Source: Labia minor (Eukaryota > Arthropoda > Insecta > Dermaptera > Spongiphoridae). From it: a DNA stretch of 64,000 nt. A program made the translations under genes and the position numbers. Within the stretch, counting starts at the first letter, position 1. Every line of letters starts with the position of its first letter. The notes beneath the pieces were generated by a model that saw only the letters and a list, made by a program, of their open reading frames with translations, ran no database searches and was not told the DNA's origin. The stretch lies in assembly GCA_963082975.1 (NCBI GenBank), contig OY720345.1, positions 30,698,611-30,762,610 of the forward strand. Direction: 5' to 3'. Positions 47,131 through 61,075 of this stretch are shown piece after piece.

Positions 47131-47313
47131 ATTCAAAAATGAATTGAAAAATAGAATCTCATGTTTCTTTTTGATAGTTTGAAAGAAACTATTGCTGAGG
47201 TAAAATATGCTATATAATTATAATATATGTTGTAACAAATTTAAATTGAATAATTATTCAATAGATTTCGATTTGTAATACTAGCCAAACTTCCCAAAAA
47301 TCACGCACATTTA

Positions 47314-48072
<759 letters not shown>

Positions 48073-48425
48073 GTTGGAGTGTCTCCACTAGACTATCTCG
48101 CAAATTTGAATTAGATTAAATAACATATATTATATTTAAATTAAATTAAATTAATTAAATCTTTCTTTTTTTCGGTCACTTTAAAGGAAAAAAAATCAAA
48201 ACCTGTTATGTAATGACCCTCTTTTGAGCTACATATCTCAAAAGTTGAAAGAAAACTACGAATTTTGAATAATGCCTGTATACCTAATTTCATTTTTATA
48301 CCTCAAACCGTCTTTGTGTAATCTTGTCTACATACACAAACAGACAGTTATCTCAACCTTTCAGCGAACTTTAAAACGTATAAAAACATCAAAATCTCGA
48401 CATCGAAAAGACGAGATAGTAAAAA
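48073..48425 (-). repeat. dispersed repeat family S, copy 4 (internally deleted)
   Basis: Starts ttggagtgtctccactagac and ends gacgagatagtaaaaat. The GTGC-rich and tttgatagtttttcac parts are missing, so about 300 bp of the middle has been lost. Confidence 0.7.
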
Positions 48426-50235
48426 TTTAAAAACTATCAAATTGTTCAATATATATTTTTAATTTGTATATTTTTATTCTAAAATATATGGAAATATAAA
48501 TAGACAAGTACTTTCTCAAAATTCGCTTCCTGATATAAAATTACATTGACCTTGATTATTTTAAAATTATATTTATAAAAGGAGTATGTATAAGAAAATA
48601 AATAAAAATTTGGTGAAAGTATTCATGGAGATTGAATGATGTTTTATATTTGTAATATCTATATATATAAAAATAAAATTTATTTTTATGATGACAGAGC
48701 TAGATTTCGTCACCTTTCTTATTTATTTTACAAACGGTAAAAACTAAATAAATATTTTATTGCCACTTAGGTATGAAATAGGGGTAGGGACATATATTCG
48801 TATATATCCTTTCTATACATTTATGAGTAAGGGGGTTGTCTTTTTATCACCTAAGAGATTAAAACGTATCTTATTTATTTATTTTATTTTATATTAGACT
48901 TTAATTTCAATCTTACATTCTATAAATTTGGAATGATTAAGATTTGTCATATTTATATTTTTTTTAAAACCATAGTATAATTGCTTATTTAATTAATAAA
49001 AATAATTTTAATTAAAATATTTATAATAAATTATATAATTTAAATAATCATAATCCAACTATTATTCTAAGAATTTCACTAGGATACTATATCAATTTCA
49101 TATCAATTTTTCTGTTGGAAATAATATAATCAAAAAATAGCAAAATAAATGTCAAAATTTAACAAATAGGAAAAATAAACACCAAATATATATATATATA
49201 TAAATATTAATAGCAAAATTATATTTTTAAAATTTAATTGTGATTTTTTTTTAATTATAATTTTATTATTATTTAGGAATTTTTAATTTTTTCCATCCCC
49301 ACATAATTATTATTATTTAAATATGTGTACGAATTCGTATATGAATTAAAAAAATATAATTACTATGAATAATATTTTTCCCTCCACTCAAATAATTTGC
49401 AAATCATCTAATAAAAAATTAATAGCTATTATTATTATTATTATTACTTCTGAATCATTTCTTCTGTATTTATTGTTTTTAAGTTTTGTTATCATTCCTA
49501 ATTCTAAAATGAAATAATGAGTGAATCGTTATCAATATATAAGAAAATTAAATTATAAAAAATAATAAATATAAATAATTAATAAGAAATTCATAAAAAA
49601 TTATATAGAATAGGAAAAAATAGACACATATACATTATTATTTCTAAATATATTTTCTCAAAATAAAATGATTAATGTAATCTGCAAGGAGTTTACCTAT
49701 ATCAGTCATTTGATTTAATAAACTGTATCTGTTATGATATTTAGTTATAAAGGAATGCACTATGGACAACCACCTGTTGGTAATATAATTTTCAAAGTGA
49801 ATAAAAAAAAACTCTTTATATATTATATTTTATTTACTGTATTTAATTCTCTATTTTATATATATTCTTTGTTTTAAGATTTACAATTTATTACAATTAT
49901 AAAGTATAACTAAAATAATTAGCTTTTTATTTTATTTATTTCTTATTTCTTCTTATTTCTTAATCTGACAATATCATATAAATACTAGCACAAATTAAAT
50001 ATATATTTTATAAGTTTATACTAATTTTTACTATGTAATTTAAATTTTAAGATATTTTTGAAAGAAAGGTAGAACAATAAATATTAAATAACAAAACAAC
50101 AATTTTTGTTTCTTTTTGATTTAAAAAGTATTTAATAAAAGTTTATATTACTTTTTGAGAATACAAGATTTTTGTAATTTTATAAAATATATATCTAAAA
50201 TATTTAATTTCAATCACACGATTATATATTCAAAA
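48426..50235. other. gene-free AT-rich intron-type DNA
   Basis: A/T-rich throughout with a (TA)n run at about 49187-49204 and ATT triplet runs near 49430-49445. Nothing recognised. Confidence 0.45.
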
Positions 50236-50850
50236 AATCTGGAGTGTCTCCCTCGACTATCTCGCAAATTTGAAATGGATAACCAAGCTTTTTTCTATAT
50301 TTGAAAATTAATTACAATTTTATTCTGTCCAATCATTGGATTTAAAGTTTTGAAAATAATATTCACTGATAACATTTTATTCAAATAAGAAGGCAATCAA
50401 ATAATATCAACATTATTTTGATTTTTTTCAAAGTAAATATACAATACGGTTGGGACGCGGTAAAAATTCAAAAATTAATTCAAGTACTTTCAGCGATTCA
50501 ATCAATCTGAAATTCTATATATAGCAGTTTTATACAATTTTTAATCATGTGAAAAACTATCAAACATATATCTTTATTTTTACGGTCACTTTAGAGGAAA
50601 AAAAATAAAAACGTGGTAAGTAATGACCCTCTTCCGGATGAGCTACATTTCTCAAAAGTTGATAGAAAACTACGAATTATGAATAATGCCCAAGTACCAA
50701 ATTTAACTATTCTAGCTCAAACCGTTTTTGAGTAATCTTGTCTACATACTCACCCACAGACATTTTTCTCAACCTTAGTGAAAATGACTCAGGGACCTTC
50801 AAAATGATAAAAACATCAAAATTTCGACAATTTCTGGCGAGATAGTAAAA
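50236..50850 (-). repeat. dispersed repeat family S, copy 5
   Basis: Begins aaaaaatctggagtgtctcc and ends ggcgagatagtaaaaat. The first third is altered (aaccaagcttttttctatat replaces the GTGC-rich part), while ctacatttctcaaaagttga, cctcaaaccgtttttg-type text and gaaaatgactcagggacctt are intact. Confidence 0.72.
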
Positions 50851-51029
50851 ATAACAATATCAATACTTATCAAACTCCAAACCCATTCATTAATGTTTGC
50901 TTTTGGTTTATTTGAAAAAAAACGATGGTGGACTGTATTTGACTGAAATCCAAATCAGTATAATAATTCTGATTATAATTAGATAAACATCTATGATTTT
51001 AACTTAGTTAATAATATCTTTAATCAAAA

Positions 51030-51210
51030 GGGGTGTTGCCAAGGTGGTTTATGATGAGGTTTTGTTCACTTTATTTCATTCAACATCTGAGCCGGCGAAC
51101 ATCCCAGACATGTTTTTCACTGGCGATCCCCACAGGCAATGATCGATGGCAATTTCCATAAAGTTGATTACATTTCAGGCACCATCCCTCGCGAACATAT
51201 TCTATTCATA
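51030..51210. promoter_or_regulatory. candidate conserved non-coding element in Phox2 intron/upstream DNA
   Basis: A sharply bounded 180-bp island of balanced, non-repetitive sequence in A/T-rich DNA, 3.5 kb upstream of the homeobox exon. It holds ggtgttgccaaggtggttta, tctgagccggcgaacatccc, gatccccacaggcaatgatc and gcaccatccctcgcgaacat. All six frames are broken, so it is not a clear exon. Such islands beside developmental regulators are often enhancers, which is an inference from position and composition only. Confidence 0.35.
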
Positions 51211-53040
51211 TAATTTAAGAAGTAATCAATTAAGTATGATTATTTTTTTTTGCAAACATTTTCTCTCTCATTTATCATTTATAATTTTTTAGATATGTTT
51301 CAATTGTTATCTGAATTATTTGAGGATACACAAACTGGTTTTTTTTCAATTATTTTTCCAAATTAATTAAAAATAAAATTTTCATTGATATTAATTTTAT
51401 ATAAAGCAAATTATAGATATAAAGCAAATTTGTAATCTAAAAACGTAATACTTCTATACGTAAAGATAAGAAATAAACATTATAAATTAATTATCAAACA
51501 TCAACTTATATATTTTTTATTAAGTTTAAATTTTTTAACAATTTTCAATTTATAAAAGAAACTGAAAAAATAAATAATAAAATCACTAGGCTAAAGATAA
51601 GTTATTAAAAACATTAAGTTTTAAGTGACGTTTTGTATATATTAATAAAAGACAGTCGTCATCAGAAGCTTATATTTTAGGCTTTTGATAAGGAATATAT
51701 TATACAAGCTCTTGATGATGATGATCATGAAGTTATATTCAAATTTATATTGAAACTTAAAATTTAGTTTTTTCAATAAATGTTGATTTGATTATTTATT
51801 TTATCAATTTCTTTTATAAATTGTGTGAAAATTGTTAAAAAAATTTTAGATCAAATTTCCAAATAGATTCAATGTTTCAAACAATGTAATTAAGCTGTCA
51901 GTCCAATCTGTATATATATATATATTATTAATTTCTTAAAGTAAAAGTAAATTAGTATTGTTTTCTTTGATTTTTTATCATAATCGCTATTGTATTGATT
52001 AAATTTTTAGAATAAAATATTAAAATTTTTATTCTATTAATTTATGTTATTATTATTTTTAAAAAAATCAATAGAATAATTACTTTATAACAAACAATAT
52101 CAAACAAATGAATTAATATACAATTCTATTAAGGGGAATAAATTAATTAAGTGATAATTTTCATGCTTTATAATTAAATTGATAGTTTATAGTCGTGTAA
52201 GTAATTAAATCATTTTAATTAAGTTTAATAGTTGTAAGGAAATAATGGTATTTTATAATTAAAAATAAGTAAAATTAATAAGGAGAATTTTTTTTGGTTA
52301 TTTTAACAAATTTTTATAAATAATTTTGTTAATCAATAAAAAAAATACATAAATTAGTTATTCAATAATATTCAATATATTTAATGTTGATAATTTCGAT
52401 TAAAATAATTTTTAAAATACACAAAAGTTATGTCATGAATCAACTTTTCACTTCATATATTTACAAAATTTTTAAAAAAATGTCTATTATGGAAACAAAA
52501 TAAACAAATAAAATGCTAAAATACTTTTCATTCTTTTAGAAAAAAGTTTTAAAAAAATTATGAAATAATTATTTTATATTTCTTTTTTTTTGTCTGTATA
52601 TATAATAAAAACTATATATGTTCGATATAATTTGATTGAAATTTTTGTAAAAACAATTGTATTAGAATTTTATTAATTTTTATACCTTGTCTTTGGTATA
52701 ATCATTTATATCATAAATGTAATGGTAAAATTATTTATCTCATATTATAAACGAATCATAAACACAAAATAATTTATAAAAATGAATGTTTCCTTGAATT
52801 TAAAATAAAATTGATTTTCTTGCATAACTTGTTTAAATGACATTTCTTCTAAATAAAATAAATTTTAATTATTATAAATAATTATTATTAGCCATAATGA
52901 AAGATAAATTTATAATTTAATTAAAATTTAAATTGATTGAATGTAATCTATAAAAGATGTATACCGTTGGATCTATTTTTGATTTTTTTCACTTTAAACG
53001 TTTCAAAAAATATATTTTAGGTATGTTTCGGGCAGTACAA
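51211..53040. other. gene-free AT-rich stretch
   Basis: A/T-rich. A gatgatgatgatc run near 51714-51725 and an imperfect mirrored pair of ttataaattgtg/cacaatttataa-like words (51535-51560, 51812-51835) are seen. No genes. Confidence 0.4.
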
Positions 53041-53059
53041 TAATATATATATATATATA

Positions 53060-53600
53060 TATATGATGAAGTATGGAGGTTGGAAGAAGGGTATAAGAGA
53101 AGGGCTTCTTGTTCAAATATCGGAGAGAGGCTTAGGGACGAGAAGTGCGAGGGTTGTTAAAGGCCAGGGAGCCACTCGCTCTCCCACTTTGAGAGAGTGC
53201 GATGTGCCAGTAGGAGAAAGGACAAGGACAAGAGGACGAGAAGAAGAAAAAGAAGAAGAAGAGAAGAGGCCAATCCGCTAATATAGAACATAAACAAAGG
53301 AAGAGTAGAACCAACGAGGAGAGAAAGAGAACGAGAGAGCAGCCAAGGCAAAGCAAGCAAGCTTTCCACCCTCTCTTGTAGATAGACAGACACAGCGTGA
53401 GAGAAGCACAGAGATCCACCTCCTCCTCATGCTTCTTCTCCCCTCCCTCCTTCTCTCTCTCTCTCTCTTTGGCAACCAAAAAGGGAAAACGTAAAAGAGC
53501 AAAAAAAAAAGAAGTATAAAAAGAGCACACAGAGAGGAGGTTTTTGCCAAGCCAATGGTAAAGACGAACAAACGAAAATCGTGCTTAGACTTGTTAATTA
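53060..53600. other. strand-asymmetric purine-rich island
   Basis: The plus strand is strongly purine-rich at 53062-53360 (gaagaagaaaaagaagaaga) and then pyrimidine-rich at 53360-53470 (ctctctctctctctc). Four overlapping open frames of 72-132 codons on both strands are Arg/Glu- or Leu/Phe/Ser-rich low-complexity readings and are not called. The island could be a GAGA-type promoter or an untranslated exon. Not resolved. Confidence 0.35.
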
Positions 53601-54662
53601 ATCCTCAAACCAAATGTTTTTTTTTTATTTTAGTTCAACCAATTCGTTTTCTATTTTGTAGAAGATTTGATGGGGAAAGTTTTTTTTTTTTTTATTTTCG
53701 GTTGGAAATCTGGAATTCGTGATCTTTATACGAAATTAAATTTGAAAATATATTGTATATATATGAATGTATTTAAATTTTTATATACATATTATACAAT
53801 GTGTTCGTTTTAAGTTGTACAGTATTGCTATCTAGGAAAACTAGTTAGTTTTATTAGCGAACAATTATTATATACTAATTTTAATGTATAAAATTTATTT
53901 CGGTGCATGAGTTCTAAAAATATGAGATTCACCCTTTTGAAAACATATTTATTATTAGTTTATATCTTTACAAGATTATTTTCTATAATACTTGCATATT
54001 CAAATAAAATTACGAAATTAATAGTGTATTTTATTGATTGTATTAGTTTTATGCAAATATTAAATACTTATAACTTTATTTTAACTGAAATTTAAGAACA
54101 AAAGTTCAAAAAATCTCACTCAATTCAAAGTTTTGAATATGTATTTAAAAGAATAAAATAAAAATGGCTGAAATGGATTTTCAGTAATTCAATATGCCGA
54201 ATTTCTTCTCTTCCCTTTCCTTTTAAATATTTATTTATATTACATGGAAATTGAGCTTCTATTCTCTGAAAATTCTTTGCACATTCCTCCAAATGACATT
54301 ATCTTAAGCTACCTCGAAATAATTACTATATTATAATTTTTAGTTATAGAAAATTTTATTTTTCTTCAAATATGTTCCAATTTTAACACATTTCAAATAA
54401 ATGTTCTATCTATATCAATCTCTATGCTTCTACGAAACTCGAAATTTCTTGGCCACACTCATTTCTCCAACTTTCCATATCCCAAACTACACCCATCCAA
54501 CTCCTATTTTCTCTCATTCTCATGTCCCTTGAAACATAGTCCACCGACTGCATCATTGGTCTTGCAACAAAACGTTTCGAAATTCAAAATCTCTCCACAA
54601 ATATATTTTTTGCCAGTCTTCAGATAAAATTTCTAAACAATAAAACTTATTATGAAAGGATA
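53601..54662. other. gene-free AT-rich stretch
   Basis: A/T-rich with poly-T near 53680. A slightly more balanced patch at 54420-54620 carries no recognisable frame. Confidence 0.4.
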
Positions 54663-54666
54663 TTAA

Positions 54667-54910
54667 CACACTATGAGCGGGGCGGGTATTTGTACCCGTT
54701 GCGGGGACTGCCACTTATAAACGGGGCGGGTATTTATACCCGTTGCCACTTATATAATATATATTTTCCCTTGTGTCACTTAAAATTACTTATTTTAAAC
54801 GATAACTAATATATATCCCTCATATAAGTGGCAACGGGTATAAATACCGGCTCCGCTTATAAGTGGCAGTCCCCGCAACGGGTACAAATACCCGCCCCGC
54901 TCATAGTGTG
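54667..54910. mobile_element. TTAA-flanked GC-rich palindromic MITE
   Basis: Perfectly inverted ends CACACTATGAGCGGGGCGGG / cccgccccgctcatagtgtg bound 244 bp, flanked by ttaa (54663-54666) and ttag (54911-54914). Each arm of about 90 bp contains two tandem units of ggggcgggtatttRtacccg + ttgc, separated by a gccacttata word. The centre is A/T-rich. A TTAA target suggests a piggyBac- or Kolobok-type transposase in trans. The termini are not standard for either, so the superfamily is open. Confidence 0.85.
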
Positions 54911-54914
54911 TTAG

Positions 54915-55233
54915 TAGAATTTCAAAAATTGATCCGTTTTTTATTTTTTGATAAAATTAAAATTTTGATAAAATTATAATTTCGTTTTGTTTTGTTAATT
55001 TTACCCTACCTTATTTTATACAAATAGGTATATTATTTTTGTTTAATTTCTAATAGGGAATACTCATAACCTTTTCCTCTTCTTCCCCTACTCATATTTC
55101 CAGTAAGTCAACATACAAACCAAATGTCCAATTTCTTCTTCCCTTTCCTTTTAAACATATATTTGTATTACATAGAATTGATCAAGAATGAAGAGCTCTC
55201 TCTCTTTGAGAGGCCCACTCATACAGCCAACAC

Positions 55234-55269
<36 letters not shown>

Positions 55270-56089
55270 AATACAATAATTCCACTGTTTAATAACGTTT
55301 CCATTCAAATAGAATTAAAAAGATAAATTCAAGTCCACTCAATTAATAAATAAATATTACCAAAGAAATTTAATTAATTAATAAATGAAAAGAGAGAGGG
55401 AGAGGGATAACCTTTAATTTAATTAAATTTTGATACTTCAGGTCAATTCGAAAGATATCCCTTTTTCAAGTTTATATTTATTTAACCTTAAAGTTTTCAT
55501 ATTTTGTTAAATAATCTATTTTTAGATATTATTATGAGAGAAATAATTAGAATATACCAATGATAACCAAAATTATATATTTATGTGAATTATTTTAAAT
55601 ATTCTACATCTGAACAAAAAGTCAGATCAATATGAAAAGTGATATCTTTTAGACATTAAAAATTTTTAATTAAATATCAGTTTAAAAAAAAGTATTATTT
55701 AAATTTATTTTATGATATAAGGTGAAATTTAAATCGACTACTAATATCCTCTTATAATAGATATATATAATATATCTATATATATATATATATTTAATAG
55801 ATTCGGATAAAATTATAGAAATTAAATAAAATTGTATCTAATTTATTATATATTTCGGTTTGTTAATTTCCACCCCAATGCTGATGAATATCTATCATAA
55901 ATATGAAATTTAAACACTTTAGCATTACAATGTTTGATCTAACCCGATAAACATAAACATACAGATAAATTTCTGAAAATTTATTTTTTGCAAAAATGTA
56001 TTTCTAATAAAAACCTATCGTTTATTACCATATTCATTCATAGCATAGAGTATACGGAAATTTATATATATATATATATATTTATATAT
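54915..56089. other. gene-free AT-rich stretch with TA runs
   Basis: (TA)n runs at about 55238-55265, 55758-55792 and 56059-56080. A gagagagggagaggga patch is near 55391. Nothing else recognised. Confidence 0.45.
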
Positions 56090-56606
56090 AGATTTGTATA
56101 TATACTAATCTTTGTATATTTTTGAGATATTAAACCGCTCTAAAGATTTTTTTGAAATTCATACCATAGATAATATTTATAAAGAAAAATCGATCTGTAT
56201 TGATTTCAGCCTCAAGACAAAACAACTTAATTAGTATTTTCTTAATTTAAATTAGTAAATTTGTATGACTTCAGCGACTTGCCTCTTGCCATTCTTTTTT
56301 AATTGATATTGTATTAATATATTTTGTTTATGTTTAAAATATTTTAAAATTTTTTATTTAATTTTGAAATAAAATTAAAAATAATTATTTTAATAATATT
56401 TTAGAATAAAATTACGAAATATATTTATCATTTGCCCACACAAAAAAATTTCGATTTTGATGGGTCATTTTTAGAAAACCCATTTAACAATTTTAATAAA
56501 TAATTTAAAAATTTTACAATTTTTAAAGTTTATAATAATAAATTGTGTTTTATTTGTATTGTTTATTTGTTAAAGGGTCGAGAGATAGCTCGGTTTTCCA
56601 GGTACT
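56090..56606 (+). repeat. dispersed repeat family R, copy 4
   Basis: Shows tttttgagatattaaaccgc, gaaattcataccatagataa, gatctgtattgatttcagcc and a close near gggtcgagagatagctcggt + tttccaggtac. The last part corresponds to the cggtggctcggtg end of copy 1. Confidence 0.6.
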
Positions 56607-56873
56607 ATAAATGAAATTAAAAATTTCAACTTTAATATTAATTTTCTAGCTGATAAAATGAAATGAAATGAAGAATTTAAAATTGAAAAATTTTGTATTT
56701 GATTGAATAAAATTTATTTTCTAATAATTTTATTTAATTTAAAAAATGTATTCGAACATAATCTTAAATTTTATTAATCATTAATTTTTTAAGAATAATT
56801 GAATATATTTTTTATACTTAGTTGTAATTAATAATCTCTAACGAATGATCATTGTTTTAAGTATTCTATGAAT

Positions 56874-56901
<28 letters not shown>
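56874..56901. repeat. (TTA)n microsatellite
   Basis: About nine TTA units next to the balanced island. Confidence 0.9.
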
Positions 56902-56905
<4 letters not shown>

Positions 56906-57082
56906 GCACGTTACATATACAGATATATACACAGTGAGGGCAGCCATTTGCAAAGCTATCGATCCCAAAGTCTGACGACCCCCCACTCTCTTCAAAACCT
57001 TCCCGTTCCTACCCCACCCTTATCCCTCTACATTCACTCACACAAGTATCCACCTACACATATATACTGACAAAGAGAGAAT

Positions 57083-57124
57083 CAACCAACCAACCAGTCA
57101 GCCAACCAACCAACCAACCAACCA
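57083..57124. repeat. (CCAA)n microsatellite
   Basis: Interrupted run of ccaa units (tcaaccaaccaaccagtcag then ccaaccaaccaaccaacc). Confidence 0.9.
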
Positions 57125-57784
57125 TCTCCCAAAACGAAAAGTCTTTTTCTCTCTTTCTTTCTTCTTCTAATACTGAACGATGTCCAACATCCTTAGACAC
57201 CCCCCCACCCACACATTCTAGTCTTTAGGGGTCAAAGCTACCAAAAAAATAATAATTATTATTTTAAGATTATTATTATTAATTTTTATTCTATATAAAT
57301 AAAAATTAATTCAGATTATTTTAAAATTAAATTTATCAAGAAATTTATTGTTTTTTTAATAAATTTTTTTAAATATATTTTACTCGTTTAGAATTTATTT
57401 ATTCAAGATATATAATCCGTATTTATAAATAAAATTATTTAATTGATATTCTGTTCATCATATTTAAATTAAAAATATATAATACTAGAATTATTTATTT
57501 ACAACTTCTAATGATCTTTGAAAATATTGTACTTAAATTTTTAATTGTTTTTTTTTTAATTAAAATATTTTACAATACCTATATTTATTAAATGAAATTA
57601 TATTAAAATATTATCGTTGACTATTTAAATATTTAATCTAGTAATGTTCTGATTTTTAAAGTGTTTATTTATATTATTTAATTTATGGAGAAGGAGTGAG
57701 GAATCTTTTTTGCTTAAACTTAAAGACAGTCTTCGGGGTTCTTCGATATTAATAATTTATTAACATTTTTTATAATTAAAATAT

Positions 57785-57788
<4 letters not shown>

Positions 57789-57826
<38 letters not shown>
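57789..57826. repeat. (TA)n microsatellite
   Basis: About 19 uninterrupted TA units. Confidence 0.95.
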
Positions 57827-57829
<3 letters not shown>

Positions 57830-58195
57830 GATTTCATATACTTATATTTATTTTTGTATATAAATATGTATATGTATGGGATTGGAACAACTCCATAGCA
57901 ACCAGAACGAAAGGAGGAGAATTTCATCGATTAGATTTTCTTAAAACTTTCCTTATATTTTCATTTCATACAAACGTTTTATGTCATTTTTATTTGGTTT
58001 ATTTTAATATGTATATATGAATATTAATTTTTTTTAATTAAATAATTATCGTTATTTAGTTTTTCCTCTCTAATAATTATAATAATTTATATTTGTATTT
58101 TATTATTTGATGATTTATTAAATTTTAAATATTTTAAGTGTGAGGATTGTGTTTCTCATTTCATATACAAAAGATTTTTCTTTATTTATTTTTTG

Positions 58196-58515
58196 TAAAA
58201 ATCTGGAGTGTCTCCATTAGACTATCTCGCAAATTTGAATTGGATTAATTAACATATATTATATTTAAATTAAATTTAATCAATTCAATTATAAAATTAA
58301 TAAATAATATTTTTATTAAAACAGCGCGTGTTTGGTTCTTTGTTGATGACACCACGTCACGTTCTGGCGCGTGATTAGCAGTCAACGTGTTAAAAAATTC
58401 AAAAAATTAGTTCCGATACTTTCAGCGATTCAATCAAGATAAAATTCTATATATAGCAGTTTTATACAATTTTTAATCATGTGAAAAACTATCAATAATA
58501 AATCTTGATTTTTAC
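58196..58515 (-). repeat. dispersed repeat family S, partial copy 6
   Basis: Has the ggagtgtctccattagacta end and the GTGC-rich part (gcgcgtgtttggttctttgt, cacgttctggcgcgtg) through tgtgaaaaactatcaa. It then stops; the (TG)n half is missing. Confidence 0.7.
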
Positions 58516-58520
58516 TTCAG

Positions 58521-59518
58521 TTATTTCATTTCATAAACATTTTTATTTATATTATTTATATATATAATATTATATATATTAATTATATTTACATTTAATA
58601 TGCTTATTTTATATTTATATGTTGGAAACTATTATAATACAATGATTTAAGAGAGATTTACGAATTTTATTTTGTTTATTGTTCATTTTGTTGCTCTTTG
58701 ATCTATCTGTTTAGATTTGTTGATGAAATGATGATGAAAGGGTCAATGAGATGAAATGGCTAAGAAAGTGGAATGTCTTGAAGACATTGAGCTTACAAGC
58801 CAACACAATGCCCTAACTTCATGAATAATTCATTATCAACAACAACTTCTCTCTTTCATTATCTCAACATGCGTCGACATTTTCATATCAACAAACAAAT
58901 CACAACAAATGAATTTGAATTTAAATACTTAAATAGTCCTAATTATATTATACTAATTATAGATATCTACTATTTATTATTTTTAATAAATATTGATTTA
59001 TATCCCACTATATGATTGTAATCATTTTTTTTTTAATTGAAACAAATTCAAAAATATTTAATAATTTTTAATATTTATTTTTCAATTAAATATATTTAGC
59101 ATTTATTGTAATAATTATAGATATAAGAACCTTTTATATATAATACATTTTAATTTGATAATAATTAATTGTGCATGAAATGTTAGAGTTGGAAATCATT
59201 TTATAAATTAAACCGACCTTTCAACAGAAGAAATTTTGAAAAATAAATATAATATTCAAACTATAAGCATTTTAAATTTTTTTCTCTTCATTAATACTAA
59301 AAATATTTATTCTAAATACAAACAAATGACAGATATTTTTGTATATTTAAAAAAAAAATTTCAATCTTCCCGAACAACTTTTTAATTAATAATTTCTTCA
59401 AGGACATAACAATAATCAATAATTTCTCAAGTTATGATAATTAATATTAAAAATTTAGTTTAGTAAATATAATCGAGTCATTGAAACAGTTTAAACAATA
59501 ATAATGTACTTTAATCAA
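58521..59518. other. gene-free stretch; balanced patch 58660-58910
   Basis: From 58660 to 58910 it is non-repetitive (gatgaaagggtcaatgagat, gaatgtcttgaagacattga). The rest is A/T-rich. Open frames are not convincing. Confidence 0.4.
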
Positions 59519-60117
59519 TTTTTACTATCACGCCAGAGATAGTATTATGATCACGAAAATTTTCTATGCCGAGATTTTGATGTTTTTATAGGTTTAGAAG
59601 GTCCCTGAGTTATTTTCACTAACATAAGGTTGAGAAAAATGTCTGTGTGTGTATTTAGACAAGATTTCACAAAAACGGTTTGAGCTAGAATTGTGCAATT
59701 AGTTATACCGGTATCATTCAAAATCCGTAGTTTTCTATCAACTTTTGAGAAATGTAGCTCATCCGGAAGAGAGTCATTACATAACACGTTTTGATTTTTT
59801 TTTTCCTCTAAAGTGACCGAAAAAAATAAAGATATATGTTTGATAGTTTTTCACAAGATTAAAAATTGTATAAAACTGCTATATATAGAATTTCAGCTTG
59901 ATTGAATCGCTGAAAGTACCGACATTAATTTTTAATACGACTGCAAATAACGCGCTTGCACTTGACGTGGTAACATTAACAAAGAGCCAAACACGAGCTG
60001 GTTTAATAAATATTATTTATTAATTTTAATTTATAATTTAATTTAATTTAAATATAATATATGTTATTTAATTCAATTCAAATTTTCGAGATAGTCAAGT
60101 GGAGACACTCCAGATCT
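59519..60117 (+). repeat. dispersed repeat family S, copy 7
   Basis: Near full length, from tttactatcacgccagagat through gtccctgagttattttcact, cggtttgagctagaattgtg and the cacgagctgg part to gagatagtcaagtggagaca. With copies 3 and 5 it defines the family order. Confidence 0.75.
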
Positions 60118-61067
60118 TTTTTATAGATAAACTATCTTTCTAAATTTAGATTCACTAAATAATTTATGAAATTCCTTTAGTATTAGATATGTCAAATAAT
60201 GATCAAGTGTTAGGTAGTAGGAAAGGGGAGGATGTTTTGACATTTTGAGGAGAAATCCGATAAAATTAATAATGGAAGATGAAATTGAAATTGCATTTGG
60301 AGGAGGCCCCTTTCCCTATTCACCTGAAGATAAAGAGATTAAATGATTAATAATTAAATAAGCCACATTGTGGTGGTTGCGGCGAAAGGCTGCTGGCTCT
60401 ATTTCCAGCCAGACATGAGACTAATTCCTGTGGAGAGAGAGAGAGAGATGGTGGTGTTGGCTAGGGTGGATAACGAGAATGTATCATCATGTGCATTATT
60501 ATTAGCCTTTAAATGACAAAACAGATTTAAACCTTCCCTTACACAGTGCTTTCACTTTATCACTTGGATGGATAACATCATACATGAATGTATAGAGCGA
60601 ATCCACTTTTCAAACATTACAATCTTTAACAAAATACAGGGTGACCCTACAGATGGAACATTTATTTTGAAGTTTGAAAAGATTAATAAATATACCTATA
60701 TCATATATAAATTACAGAGAATGGATTAATATGTATTCATATAGAAATATATATATCTTTGAAGTGTTTTGAAAAAAAAAAATAATAATAAAGTTCAATA
60801 GCATTGAGATCGAAAGAATTAATTTTCACTAATCGGACCGCCAATTTACTGTTTATTGAAATATTTTGTAATTTAATAAAAGTGATTCATTTTACTCTAA
60901 ATGCTGTAAATAAAATTCACAAAAATTCAAAAAAAAAAAAAAAAAAATAAGTAAATATTTGTTTGTTTGTTTTTTGTTAATTTTTAATTATAATACAATA
61001 ACATAATTGCAAGGTCTACGTAAAAGGATTCAAATTTTGACGTTGTAAGTTCGATTCCCGTTAAATC
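60118..61067. other. gene-free stretch; candidate regulatory island 60200-60640
   Basis: From 60200 to 60640 it is balanced and single-copy-looking, with gccacattgtggtggttgcg (a RUNX-like TGTGGT core), ctgctggctctatttccagc and gagagagagagaga. A poly-A run is at 60930-60947. At 61048-61060 agttcgattcccg is a B-box-like word without a tRNA around it. Confidence 0.4.
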
Positions 61068-61075
61068 AACTAATT

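Larger units (their letters stand above)
56607..58195. other. gene-free stretch; balanced island 56930-57240
   Basis: From 56930 to 57240 it is balanced, with gcagccatttgcaaagctat, cgacccccca and CCAACC repeats. It is otherwise A/T-rich with a long (TA)n run at 57789-57826. Confidence 0.4.

Noticed and set aside
53132..53571. Overlapping minus-strand open frames of 78-132 codons
   Set aside because: They are different phases of the same purine/pyrimidine-skewed sequence, with Leu/Phe/Ser or Arg/Glu runs and no domain.
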